This document shows, piece after piece, positions 10,901-21,455 of a DNA stretch of 64,000 nt. A program made the position numbers and the translations under genes. This stretch comes from Fusarium oxysporum f. sp. lycopersici 4287 (taxonomy: Eukaryota > Ascomycota > Sordariomycetes > Hypocreales > Nectriaceae). The notes beneath the pieces are model-generated. The model did no database searches and was not told the DNA's origin. It saw only the letters and a program-made list of their open reading frames with translations. The stretch is from the NCBI RefSeq assembly GCF_000149955.1, contig NC_030992.1, positions 1,643,073-1,707,072 of the forward strand. Reading direction: 5' to 3'. Each line of letters starts with the position of its first letter. Within the stretch, counting starts at the first letter, position 1.

Positions 10901-12650
10901 AATACAAATGGGTCGAGAGTCAGCGTTAAGCGCTGTGAATGTATGATGGGAGCGTTTGCTTGGCCGAATTGCTATACCGAGCGATACGATATGTCAAGTG
11001 AAATAAAGGAATCGTGGCGGAGGGTAAATGGCGTAGAAGAGGGTTTTAAAAGGTGGAGGAGGATGAAGAGGTGGACGGGACTGGTGAAGTTGGGGTTGGT
11101 CAGGCTTTGAATGAGGGAGAGTTCCAAGGTTCCAGTGTTTTTGGTCCGTTGTCTGGGACTAGTGAATTTTGCCTGGGCCTAGGTCGATGGGGGTCACGAG
11201 GCATCTCATTCGCTCCGGCCACACCTGAGGCCCCCGTCGCAAGCCGCCCAGGCCTGGTAGCCACACGTGAACAGGGACAGGTTGAGGGGCATCTTCATGG
11301 TCCCCAGTACTAATTTAGCACCTTTTTGGGCTCAAGTGGCTGTTGGTTGGTTTTAATTTTCCTTCACCGCGCTGGCCGGGTCTACAGTTCTATGTCATGA
11401 CCCTCGCAAATTTTCGTTAAGCGTCAATTCAAGTATTTTTCTTCACAGCTTATATGTCAGAAGCGGTATAGGATTAGAAATCCGCCGGGTCTCTTCATGA
11501 CATACCCACCAATCAACACCACGGCAAAGTTAAGATTAACTAAGCCCGGGCCGTCCTGACGGGGCCGGATCGGGTCCTTTCCCTAATTCGGCCGCCACCA
11601 CCAGGCTTCGGCCGGTGACGGCCTCGGCGATGTATGTCGGGCCTGTATCTCTCAGGCCCCGGAACAACGAGCTGCAGGCATGAATGTTCTCATCAATCAC
11701 CTACTTATCAACGATGTCGATAGATTGGCATGATCATGATAGCTTATGGTTGAGCCGCAGGTAAATGATACTAATTATGATGAAGTCACGGCTGGCATAG
11801 CTCCTATACAGGGCCGTACCTGTGGTAAGCTCAGTTCCATGGATGATTCACTGACAATTTTGCTTGATAAATTCTGCCATTGGATGTTTGGGATGTTTCT
11901 GAGACAGCGAAACCCCTGTTGCTAGGTATATTGGAAGACTAGTGCCGTCCAGGCGGTGAATAACATGATTACCAGTTGTTCGTCTTGCTTGCCAAGATGC
12001 GACTTGAGCAAAATCGTATATTTGACACCAGCCTCAGTTGTTTACCTTTCTATGCTGATATCACCAGGCAAGTTAGCAAACTATAGATTCTCCGTGATGG
12101 CATCAGCCTAGAAGATCGCTGCCTTCGTACTTCCCAATAGTGCACAGGCACCAAATGCCACTGCGCCCATCCACAAGCATCAATGCCCAAAAATCGTCAA
12201 ACTGGTAACATGGCTTTTTATCTCATTGTCAGTATCACGTTTCAGCACAGTTCAACAACTGTCCTTGTATGCCCTTCTCATCATTTTTTCAGAGGTTGAA
12301 TGAGCTTACCATAAGGTGCTTGGGGTTGGCATAGCGCTGAGAAGTTGATTCCCGGTCAGTGCTCACCAAAATCTCACCAATAAAGTCTTTTCCCCTTGTT
12401 CAACAATCTGTAAACTTCTCCCTAATTCCGGGGGCTGGTTTTTTTCAATGCGGCGGACAACGGACAACGGACAACGGACAACGCATTCAATCGGTACCTG
12501 ACAGGCCCACCATCGGAGGAAATCAGGTTTTCAAGGGTCCGGCGCGGCAGACCCACATCTCCGAGTTTCTTATCTCTTATCGCAATAAAACAGGCAGAAA
12601 ATTTCTAGTGACTTTATCCTTAGACTCGTCTGTCAACCATCATCACCACA
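10901..12650. other. Intergenic, upstream of Nop13-like gene
   Basis: No supported gene. A GC-rich patch at about 11530-11670 is full of GGCC/CCGG words. The last 200 bases contain a small tandem repeat (12454-12481). Confidence 0.5.
12454..12481. repeat. Four tandem copies of CGGACAA
   Basis: Four perfect 7-bp units lie about 170 bases before the Nop13-like start codon. They may be a simple repeat or a clustered binding site in the promoter or leader. Confidence 0.8.
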
Positions 12651-13919
12651 ATGGCGACAAAGGAAAAGAAAGAGAAGAAGTCCAAAACTCCTAGGTCGGA
12701 ACCAAAGACCGAGAACCCCGAGAAGACTATCGAAATTGAGAAGGTCGAATCGACAGAAGCTGCCGAGATGGCAGAGTCTGAAGCCGCCGCATCCTCTTCC
12801 AAGCGCAAAATCGAACTCGAAGAAATCGAAGTCGACGTAGACGCACCCGAGCCCCCGTCCAAGCGCGCAAAGCGTGCGCTCAAGAAGGGCAAGTCATTGC
12901 CTTCGAAACAGGATAGCGATGACGAGAAAAAGGGCGATAAAGATGGCAAGGATAAGAAAGCCGTTCGGTCAGAGCACAGTGTCTGGATCGGCAACTTGCC
13001 ATTTCATGTCACGGCTATGGAGCTGCGCAAGTGGCTCGTCGATAACTCCGGAGGCGTCATCACTGAAGAGATGATCACTCGGGTCAAGCTACCAACCAAC
13101 AAGGAACCTGGCCGGGATAAGAGCGTCAAGCCAGCAAACAAAGGGTTTGCCTACGTCGATTTTACAGAAATCGGTCCCAAAGTCTCCGCTATCTCTCTTA
13201 CCGAGAGTGACCTTAATGGTCGAAAACTTCTCATCAAGGATGCGACATCGTTTGAGGGTCGGCCCAAAAAGGAGCCTGAGTCCACTGAAGAGAACGCCAA
13301 TGAGGGAAAGACCAGCAAGGAGCAAAAGCAGGATGTCAATGCCAGTCGCAAGATTTTCGTGGGTAATATGAGCTTCAAAACAACTGAGGACGACCTATAC
13401 AGAAACTTTGAGAAGTGCGGCGAGATCGAATGGGCCAAGGTTGCGACCTTCGAGGATACTGGGAAGTGCAAGGGCTTTGGTTGGGTTAAGTTCCAGGACC
13501 CCAATGCTGCTGCATGGGCCGTCAAAGGTTTCGTCAAAATTAAAGAGGCAGTCGAGACAGAGGACGATTTCAAGGACGAGGAGGAGAAGGACAAGTCGCA
13601 GCAGAAGCAGTTCAAGACACGCAAGTGGTGGGTAAACCGAATGCTGGGTCGCGAGCTCAAGGTGGAGTTGGCCGAGGATGACCAAGTACGGTACAAGAAG
13701 CGGTTCGGCAAGGATCGTAAGGCACTTCCCGACAAGGACAGCAACCCACGAGGTCGACCTCCGCCGCGCAAGTATGATCAAACGAATGGCGCAGTGCGGG
13801 AGAGTAATGATGCTCATGGGGAGGTTGCGAAGCCGCTCAAGGAGGCTGAGGATATATCTGTTGCGAGACTGACGGGCGCGGTTGTAAAGCATACAGGTAC
13901 GAAGATGACGTTTGACTAA
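12651..13919 (+). CDS. Nucleolar RNA-binding protein with two RRMs, Nop13-like
   Basis: A single exon of 422 residues; the ATG follows CACCACA. The first 105 residues are highly charged (Lys/Glu) with basic clusters (KRAKRALKKGK), typical of nucleolar proteins. RRM1 (about residues 108-195) has RNP2 VWIGNLPF and RNP1 KGFAYVDF. RRM2 (about 232-335) has IFVGNMSF and CKGFGWVKF, with an acidic insertion before its end. The basic tail includes RGRPPPRKY. Yeast Nop13 has the same size and domain order and associates with pre-60S particles in ribosome assembly. Nop12 is a related alternative. The gene is intron-less, unlike most neighbours. Confidence 0.8.
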   Translation: MATKEKKEKKSKTPRSEPKTENPEKTIEIEKVESTEAAEMAESEAAASSSKRKIELEEIEVDVDAPEPPSKRAKRALKKGKSLPSKQDSDDEKKGDKDGKDKKAVRSEHSVWIGNLPFHVTAMELRKWLVDNSGGVITEEMITRVKLPTNKEPGRDKSVKPANKGFAYVDFTEIGPKVSAISLTESDLNGRKLLIKDATSFEGRPKKEPESTEENANEGKTSKEQKQDVNASRKIFVGNMSFKTTEDDLYRNFEKCGEIEWAKVATFEDTGKCKGFGWVKFQDPNAAAWAVKGFVKIKEAVETEDDFKDEEEKDKSQQKQFKTRKWWVNRMLGRELKVELAEDDQVRYKKRFGKDRKALPDKDSNPRGRPPPRKYDQTNGAVRESNDAHGEVAKPLKEAEDISVARLTGAVVKHTGTKMTFD

Positions 13920-14174
13920 GTACAGCGAGATACATTCCATGTTCCGAGATACCCATTTATAGTTCCAATGGTTCCTTGTGTCCGATGTGAAAAGATGTAT
14001 ACATCATGAGTGAGACTTACCTTACGCGTGGGGACTCTTTCGAATTAGTCGTTCCGTTATAGATCCGGAGGCCCATTGCAATTTCCCCGCATTTACATAC
14101 CAGCGATCCCGGTCATTCAATGAGTGCCAGATACAAGAGATACAATATTCATTCGCCTCCTGTAGCATTTCATT

Positions 14175-14959
14175 ATGTATCAGTCTCAAATCACTTTCGT
14201 CATGGACACCATTTGTCCTTGGTATGATGGCTTGTCAAGAGAAGGAGAATCATGGCTAATTCATCTTAGGACATACCTTGGAAAGAGGAGGTACATCTTC
14301 CATCTTCATTGGCTCACCTTGACTCTAATAACCGTTTGACGTTTTACAGACTCGATGAGGCTCTGGCTCAGTTCCGCTCCTCAAATTCTTCATCCTCCAT
14401 CTCCTTCAAGCTCCATTTCGCATCTTATCAGCCCAACCCAAACCGTCCTGAAACCATCCCGGACCGAGCTGCATATGCCCTGCACAAGAAGCATAATGAC
14501 AATCAAGAGGCCCAGAAAATCTTCGAAGAGCATATGCTCTCACTTGCGCAGCCACTGAAACTTCCCATAGCCTTTACGGGACCAACTGGTAACTCATTTC
14601 CTGGACATCGGGTCATCCAACAAGTTCAGGAGTCCCAGGGAGCTGAAGTGGCGAACAGGCTCGTGGACGCGGTGTTCAGGTTGTACTTTGCGGAAGGCCG
14701 ACATCCTGGTGCTGACGATATGTTGGTCGAGGCATGTGTTGAGGCTGGTATAGATGAGGGAGTGGCAAAGAGCTTGGTGGAAGATAAATCCAGAGGTGAA
14801 AGGGATACCAAAGAAAAGATCAGAAGTACAGGTATGGACATCGATGCCGTGCCGACTGTAGTCATTGAAGGGCGAAGGAGAGACTTGACACTCACGGGCC
14901 TGAAAGAAGTCTCGGAGTATATTAAGGCCATGGAGACAATAAGTAAGGAAAGTTCATAA
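14175..14959 (+). CDS. DSBA/FrnE-family thioredoxin-fold oxidoreductase
   Basis: Exons 14175-14221, 14270-14290 (21 nt) and 14350-14959 splice to 225 residues. Spliced, the N-terminus is MYQSQITFVMDTICPWTYLG, then KRRLDEALAQF, the classic beta1-alpha1 of FrnE-like DsbA proteins. The active-site motif is CPWT (Cys14), lacking the second Cys of CPWC. This is common in fungal members and suggests glutathione-dependent or non-redox activity. The helical insert and the cis-Pro region (DIDAVPTVVIEGRR, about residues 185-200) are present. There is no signal peptide, so the protein is probably cytosolic. The second exon was recognised because it restores the conserved TYLGKR segment. Confidence 0.85.
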
Positions 14960-15147
14960 TTAAGCATGCTTATGATGAGAGGCAACGAAGGCATCGGTCA
15001 TAACATATGATTCGTTTTCAGTGGAAAGAAATGCTAATAGTAAATACATGAAGAAACGAAGGGCATGGTATCGTTATTACAAAAGTTTTCCCACTATTTC
15101 CAGGAGCTCGTCATCATTTCATTCATGTTTCTCGTACTGCGTTCACT

Positions 15148-17127
15148 TCATGAGCGACTGAACATCAGGGGTACTAATACACTCCGACTCTCCAGTGCTC
15201 TTCGATCCTCCATGACCATGCTGGGGCCAAATGCCGTACCAATATCCCGGCCTGCCAGAAAGCGACATGCGTTAGCTTCACCGACACGAGGTTTCTTGCT
15301 ATGGCAGAACTCGCGGCTCAGCTTGGACAGGACAGCGGCCTTGGCCTTTTGCAAGGCGCTCACTCTCGCGACAGCATCTTCAGCTAGAAGACGGTGGGCC
15401 TCTTCCTGCTCTATGTTGCGCTGAACGGGAGAAATGCCTTCATCCGGGTCTCGACTGGCATTCTTCCTTGCGGTTGGGTCATAAGTTGTGGGTTGCAGCA
15501 GCACGGGCTGGGGATCACTGATCAAGATGGGGGCGGTGATGTTGGGGACAGGAGTTGAGGGACGGAGGATTTGTTCCTCCACAAAAGGTTGGAGTCGAGG
15601 ACGAGAGGTCTTGTGGCGGCGTGATAGGGAGTGTTGGGAGGACTTGGGTGAGGGAGACGGTGTTTCAGGGGCATCCTCAACACTGCTGCGATGCTTGCGT
15701 CTGCGGCGACGAGAGCGTTTCTTTCTAAGTTTTGTGCTGAATCCGGCATCTGATTCATATACAGGGGCAGAAAACTGTTCATTGGCAGTGATCTCTCCAG
15801 TAGGGTCATCAACGACTTCGTTTTCAATGTCGCCGAAGGGGAAGCCACCGAGGTCCATGTCCAAGAGCTCACGACTAGCGGCAGTCACAGCAGCACTTGG
15901 GCTAGGAAGATGTTCTGAGCTGGGGCTTGTGACAAGACTGTATTCTGATTGGGCGGCCATGCTGTTGCTTCGAGACCAGGAATCGTCAGTGTCGATGGGC
16001 GCAAGGACATCGTCCCAGTTACCATTATCAGCAAGGACGACACTCTCGAAGTCGAATTCTTTGACTGTTGGACGGTGTGAGTTGATCAAGTTGCTGAGCT
16101 GAGGGGCGTTCATAACAGCATTGCGAACTTGAAGGTATCGCAATTTTGGGAAGTAAATAGCCCCCTTTCCAGGAGTCTCAGGTAAGGGAGACATAGGAGA
16201 TGTAACCTCGTGGAAAAGTTTCTTGGAGGCACGGGGCGGTGAGAAGAGGGGGTCAGAAGCCAGAGCAACTGGGCAAGGCCCTTTGCGACCAAGCCATGTG
16301 AATGCGAACTTCTCTAGGTTGGGGGCAAATGTGCGGACGTATTCGTCCAAGATCTTCAAATGGTCACGACCTGGCGATGTTCCATAAAAGTCCCAAGCAT
16401 CCACCGAGATGGAGAGCTTGTTGATCTGGCGCCAGCGTCTTCCAGCCGATGGGACTGTTCCAAAGCCGTTGACGTGACGAAGGTAGTTGAAAGCCGCAGG
16501 GTGCAGTTGAGAAAGGGACAGCTTGTGAAGCTTCTCTAGAGGAGCACGCTCAAGGGAGATACGCAAGCTGATAAGAGCATAGTCGACAATGTCACGGCGA
16601 TATCGCTCTCTAGGATCCTGGCCAGGACATCTGATAGTCAGATGGCGCATGTTGGTCAGACTGCGCATGGCGTTGATAAAGCTAGGGACATTGGTGGCAG
16701 CATGGAAGAGAGGAGGGTACTGCTGCGTAAGGATGTCACCAAGCTCAGCGTTGGCGTACTTGGGCCGAGAGAGAACAGAACCCATGCTCGTGTGAGGAGT
16801 ATATAGGAAGCATATCTCGTTACCAGAAACTGGATGAATGAGAGGAGGAAGGAAAGTAGCGTCCGAATGGGGGAAGTAGAAGGTAAGATGCTCAATATGA
16901 TGGCCGATACGAGCGAGAGCAGCCACTCGAGCTGACTTGGTAAATGTCGAGGCTGAGAAGGAGATGTGTAGGCGGGTGAATATACGCTTAGTAAGGAGGT
17001 TGCAGCAAGCCGATGAGGATTGGCGGATGTTGCAGAGATCATTGCGTGAGAGGTGAGGAAGAAGAGAGTCCTTAATGTGGTCACTTCTCAAGATGGCGAG
17101 AAATAATTGTTCTGTTGAGGACGCCAT
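15148..17127 (-). CDS. F-box-like domain protein (659 aa)
   Basis: A single exon with ATG context ACAATGGC. Residues about 10-60 resemble an F-box (SLLPHLSRNDLCNIRQSSSA followed by CCNLLTKRIF). Next comes a region with leucine-rich-repeat-like spacing (LTFYFP, MRHLTIRCPG, LHKLSLSQLHPA, LRYLQVRN). The C-terminal third is disordered, with an Arg/Lys cluster near residues 465-480 (KKRSRRRRRKHRSS, a probable nuclear localisation signal). It ends with RDPDEGISPVQRNIEQEEAH and a Cys/His-containing helix. F-box proteins recruit substrates to SCF ubiquitin ligases. The substrate is unknown here, and I do not recognise a named orthologue. Confidence 0.7.
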   Translation of the reverse strand: MASSTEQLFLAILRSDHIKDSLLPHLSRNDLCNIRQSSSACCNLLTKRIFTRLHISFSASTFTKSARVAALARIGHHIEHLTFYFPHSDATFLPPLIHPVSGNEICFLYTPHTSMGSVLSRPKYANAELGDILTQQYPPLFHAATNVPSFINAMRSLTNMRHLTIRCPGQDPRERYRRDIVDYALISLRISLERAPLEKLHKLSLSQLHPAAFNYLRHVNGFGTVPSAGRRWRQINKLSISVDAWDFYGTSPGRDHLKILDEYVRTFAPNLEKFAFTWLGRKGPCPVALASDPLFSPPRASKKLFHEVTSPMSPLPETPGKGAIYFPKLRYLQVRNAVMNAPQLSNLINSHRPTVKEFDFESVVLADNGNWDDVLAPIDTDDSWSRSNSMAAQSEYSLVTSPSSEHLPSPSAAVTAASRELLDMDLGGFPFGDIENEVVDDPTGEITANEQFSAPVYESDAGFSTKLRKKRSRRRRRKHRSSVEDAPETPSPSPKSSQHSLSRRHKTSRPRLQPFVEEQILRPSTPVPNITAPILISDPQPVLLQPTTYDPTARKNASRDPDEGISPVQRNIEQEEAHRLLAEDAVARVSALQKAKAAVLSKLSREFCHSKKPRVGEANACRFLAGRDIGTAFGPSMVMEDRRALESRSVLVPLMFSRS

Positions 17128-19560
17128 TGTAATCGCATGTCGCGGAGGACTTTAGCCTCGTAGATCCGTCGCTTATATTTGAAAACTGCTGGTGCTCTCA
17201 AAGTGCCGGCGCAGTCAATGTTGATGGTGTAAAACGGTGTGATATCAATATTCTACTCCAAGACGAGGTTGAGTCTTTGTTGTAAGTTGAGATGAGTGTT
17301 ATTCAAACAACAACAGTCAATAGAGAAAAGAGCAAGTAGATGAGGATAGTAGTCAATGATAACGGTCTGATAAGTCAACAATTTATAGAATAATGCCAGG
17401 CAAATTTGTTAGTGAATCAAAAGGACAAAAGGATCGGGTCAGGCCATGAGCGCCGGGTCCGGGTGGTCGAGATATATCTGTATCTGTCTCTATCTGTCTC
17501 GCTACGGACCTTGAGATCAGCCTCGTTCTTTTTTGGCTTCAAAGGAAAAGAGAAAAATGGAAATTCCCCTTTCCCAACTCCATTATCTTGCTCTAGCGTC
17601 TCTGCCGGCTGCAGGTTCGTGCATTGGTCCTATCGCGAGATGGTCACCCTCTGCCAGCGACGACTGGCTGTCGATGACTCAGAACTCAAATCACCCTGGT
17701 CGTGTCTAGATCGAGATGTCCATACTTGTTCGCGTTGGACTGGACGTTGTATGACTGACCGACAACGCGTTGCGATCGTTTCATGATTGGTTGGCTCACC
17801 GTGGTTTGTTCTGCCGCTATCCTTGTTGCTGCAGATCTGCCGCGAGGGCACGATGGCATCGTACTTGGAGAGTACTTTGCTGGCCTCGGGATCAACAACC
17901 ACTCGCGAGACCAGCTGCAAACTCTTTCAATGCAGATGCTTCCTATTTTGAATCTCGCCACGTCCATCAGGTCCACTCCTTCAATGCTCGGTTAATCCTT
18001 CAGTTCAGGCCTCCCACATTTTGAACGCAAGTATCTTAGAAGTACATCCCATGCATCGGGTGTTTATCGATAGCGCTTCTAGATTGTGGAGATGGTCACT
18101 CTGCCACGCCTTGGAAACATGCATATGTTATTCAACCAATCAATCGCGTGTCCAAGAACGCGGTAGTCGCGTTGTTTCAACCATGTCTGTCGCGCCATGA
18201 TTGGCTATTTTGACAACACTCAACTTCCATCGCGATGTAAGTCATCGGCGGCAGGTTGGTATCTTGACTTTCAAGCAAAGCGGGACGGGACGATGGGAGT
18301 CAAGTTTTGCGCTGTTCTATGGGTTCCTGGACTGCAAGATCTCAATCTGGAAACTGTCAGGGTCTAACTTCGCTCAATCTAGCATTTGAGTGTGAATCGT
18401 GTCATTACAGGATATCAACTATTCATCGCCGAAACTCGCATGTCTGCCCTAAACTCATCCAAGGACGAATCATGCAGGATTCCCTCGGAGGCGAGGCGTA
18501 AATGCGCAACACACATAAAATGCATACACCACATCATTCTGCTAGCATGTCATCCATTCGTTGCCATACATCCCAGCCCATCACATCCTTGTTAGTACAA
18601 CCTTGCTCTCAAAAAGATTGAAAGCAAAGGTTGAGAAAGCCCCAACCCTAAAACATGCATCTCCATTAAGCTTCTTGCTCTCCCTCCACCCATTCCTCAG
18701 CACAGCCCTGTATGAACGGGTCCTCGAGATGACTACATCTTAACACGAGACTAGTAAACGACACAATCCTGTCGCGTCCAGACTCGTGGCAATAGATCGC
18801 TGCCTCCACTCGGGGCACTGTGAGTGGTGAGTATGCTTCGCGAATGTGATACTGCATTGTCACGAGCTCTTGTCACACAGACAACCGACCGTCTTTTCCT
18901 TGAGAGGACGTCATTTAACTCGTGCTATCCCTGACTACCTATCTGAAGATGCAGTTTCACTTTGGAGGGTCTTCGGTAAGATAGCCAGTTGGATTTTATC
19001 TTAGATACTTCCTGGTCCTTAGGAGAAGGAGTGATTTATTCAGTCAGGCGCAAAACCTCTTGTTAAAAAACGACTTGTGGTGTCTACAAATTACAACCAG
19101 TAGCGGGCCTTACCTGTGCATGACCCTTGTCCATATATGCATTGACGAGAAACTGTGTGATTAAGCCGATGAATACAAGATGTTTTCAACTCGCGTTGCC
19201 ATTTGAGCTTATTGGCATGTCCAAGCCCTCATTCGTTCCATATGTTTATTCATAGCTTGAAAACTATTGGTATTCGTGGTTCACAGTTGTTTCAGTCTCG
19301 CCGTTTCCCATTTTTGTTTAAAAGAGAAACGGCCAATATGAGTACCAGGTGCTATTAATGAAGCACATGCTGGTGGGTATCATAGTCGAAAAGCCCGTTC
19401 GCCAAGTCTGGACAAGTCCCGTTGTGGGCGACCAGCTCGGCTTTTGTGCGCCAACCAACTCGTAGGATGCCCTGCTCCGAAGGCATCACAACTCTCCATC
19501 ATCTCTAGTTCGATTCCAACCAATGCATATGTGTTGGTGCTTCGTTCAAACCACAAGCAT
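17128..19560. other. Intergenic, 2.4 kb
   Basis: No gene I can support. A short frame at 17783-17995 starts with a hydrophobic, signal-like stretch (MIGWLTVVCSAAILVAA), but it has no further support and overlaps equally long frames on the other strand. A non-coding transcript cannot be excluded. Confidence 0.45.
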
Positions 19561-21455
19561 TCATCTGCCCCTCCCTCTGCCCCTGCCCCGTCCACGACCG
19601 CCACGACCTCCACGTCCACCTCCTCTAGGCTTGGACCCTTGTGGCCCGTTGCTAGCATGCGACCTTCCGGGTCCCTGAGAGCCGTGGCGAGATGGCGGGG
19701 GGACGTTCCTATAGTCTTGGATAGGAGGTTTCCTGGGTAGCGATGGAAATTGTCCGGACGGAGCACCCGGTGGAGGCGGGTGCCCAAAGGAACCTCGCAT
19801 GGGCGGTAGTCCAGGAGGCGGCCCAGGAGGGAGAGGAGGCTGGACTGGCACGCCATTCTGTCTGTTGTTTCGTCTCGACCCTCCATTTTGCATGTTTGGC
19901 ATCTGGATGTTACTGGCCATTCGAATTTGGCCGAGCGCTGGCTTCTGAACGCGTTTGTGGCCTAGAAACTCCACTTCCGAGTCGTCGCTCTCTGAGTAGT
20001 GAATGTTGGTCGTTCGCGCAGCGTGACCGCGAATCTTAAGGTCGGGGGCTCTCGTGGTCCTTACATTTTGCTGCCCTCCCGCCTCCCCTTCGATCGGCAC
20101 TGAGCCACAATCCGGGTCAATATATTGATCGCGGTTCTTCACAGACCATGTAGGATTAGAGACGGCATTGCGGTGCGCATTGCAGTCCGAAGAAAAGTGC
20201 CTATCACTACCGCACACAGCGCACGATGCAGGAATAAACGCAACTTTTCTGACTGTAGATACATCCGGGTAAAACGATCGCCACACCTGTGTACACTGTT
20301 CCTCAAGGTGATCCATTGAGCTGCAAAAGACACAGGCAAGACCTTCTTCCTTGGTCAAAGCCAGTTTCTCAGTGCATTGGCCTGCTTGGTGGCCAAGTTG
20401 GCGGCATTTGTTGCATCGTTCCTTTTCAGGGCAACAGATTTTTGAGTGTTCCAAACTTCCACATGAAGAGCAGATAAGGGATGGGCAGCTAGGTGCCAGA
20501 TGTGTATTCAGCCCACAAAGAAGACACATCTGGGCAGGATCCATGGCCGACGGGAAGTATCTGCGCTGTTGTTCTAATGCATTATCACCGGTGGGAACAT
20601 TCCGGTGAGTGTTAATTGGTGGTAAGCTCTGGGAATCTGAACTTTGGGTGTTGAGTTGCCATTTGCAGGTATATTCATGCCTGATGCGTACTCTTCTCTG
20701 GCATCTTCTTCAATCCTCTCAGTCTTGTTTAAGGTTGGTTCGTACTCAGCTTCGCTTTCGGAGCCATCCTCGTCCCTTTCGTCAATTTCCCCCTCGCTTA
20801 CGCTAGAAGCGCGTGAGTTTTTACCTTTGTTAACAGGTTCCTGTCGGGGTTGCCTTGTCACCCAGCTGTCAAGAGTTGGCTGATTAGGTCCACAACTGCT
20901 CAAAGAATGGAGATTTCCAATAAGAGCTTGAAGTTCGCCAGTGCTTTCAAGCTCCTTTGCAACTTGCTTTGCAGTCTTCCTCTTCTTGGGCTTCAAGCCG
21001 GCGTGGTGATCAATATAGTAGCCATAAGCAGAGTAAGTTAATGATGAGGTAATAGCATCACACTTTCCCGGATTGAGGGCGTGGAATGCCTTGACCCAGT
21101 CCTTAAACCGTTTAAGCCAGGAGCCGCCTTTCTTATCCACGAGGTTGGGTATTTTGAAGCTGGCCCTACCTTGCTTGTAGTCAGGGATTTCGCCAGAATC
21201 TTCGGGTGCGGAGTCACCTGATGTGATTGACTGCGCAGAGGACTTGCCAACGGCTGTCGACTCCTCTGTGGGCTTCGATCCTTTTACAGATTGCTCCTCG
21301 ATTCTGGGGACTTTGGCCGCACGCGCATGGCCCCTCAGGCGCTTGGGCTCAGGTGTTGAATCATCCTCGAGAGGCCTTTTCTTGGCAGCTGCCGCTGCTT
21401 CGTCTCCACTGGACAAGTAAATGACCTCACCTGGGTCAAATTCTTCATCTGCCAT
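19561..21455 (-). CDS. AIR1/AIR2-type zinc-knuckle RNA-binding protein, with a frame break
   Basis: The ATG at 21455 (GGCATGGC) opens MADEEFDPGEVIYLSSGDEA. The first about 285 residues hold a basic/acidic linker and a conserved helical block (SWLKRFKDWVKAFHALNPG). The frame then ends at 20574, but coding sense resumes in another frame (EQQRRYFPSAMDPAQMCLLCG) and runs to 19561. That part carries five CX2CX4HX4C knuckles (CLLC..., CSSC..., CNKC..., CVFC..., CAVC...) and an RG-rich tail. Air proteins present RNA to the TRAMP complex for nuclear exosome decay. The break, near 20588-20603, is healed by one extra base. The alternative is a 78-nt intron with a weak GTTCAG donor ending ...AACAACAG, which would delete conserved-looking residues. 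The total length is about 625 residues. Confidence 0.8.

Noticed and set aside
12359..12694. 111-codon frame overlapping the Nop13-like start
   Set aside because: It is out of frame with the clear two-RRM gene and spans a simple repeat.
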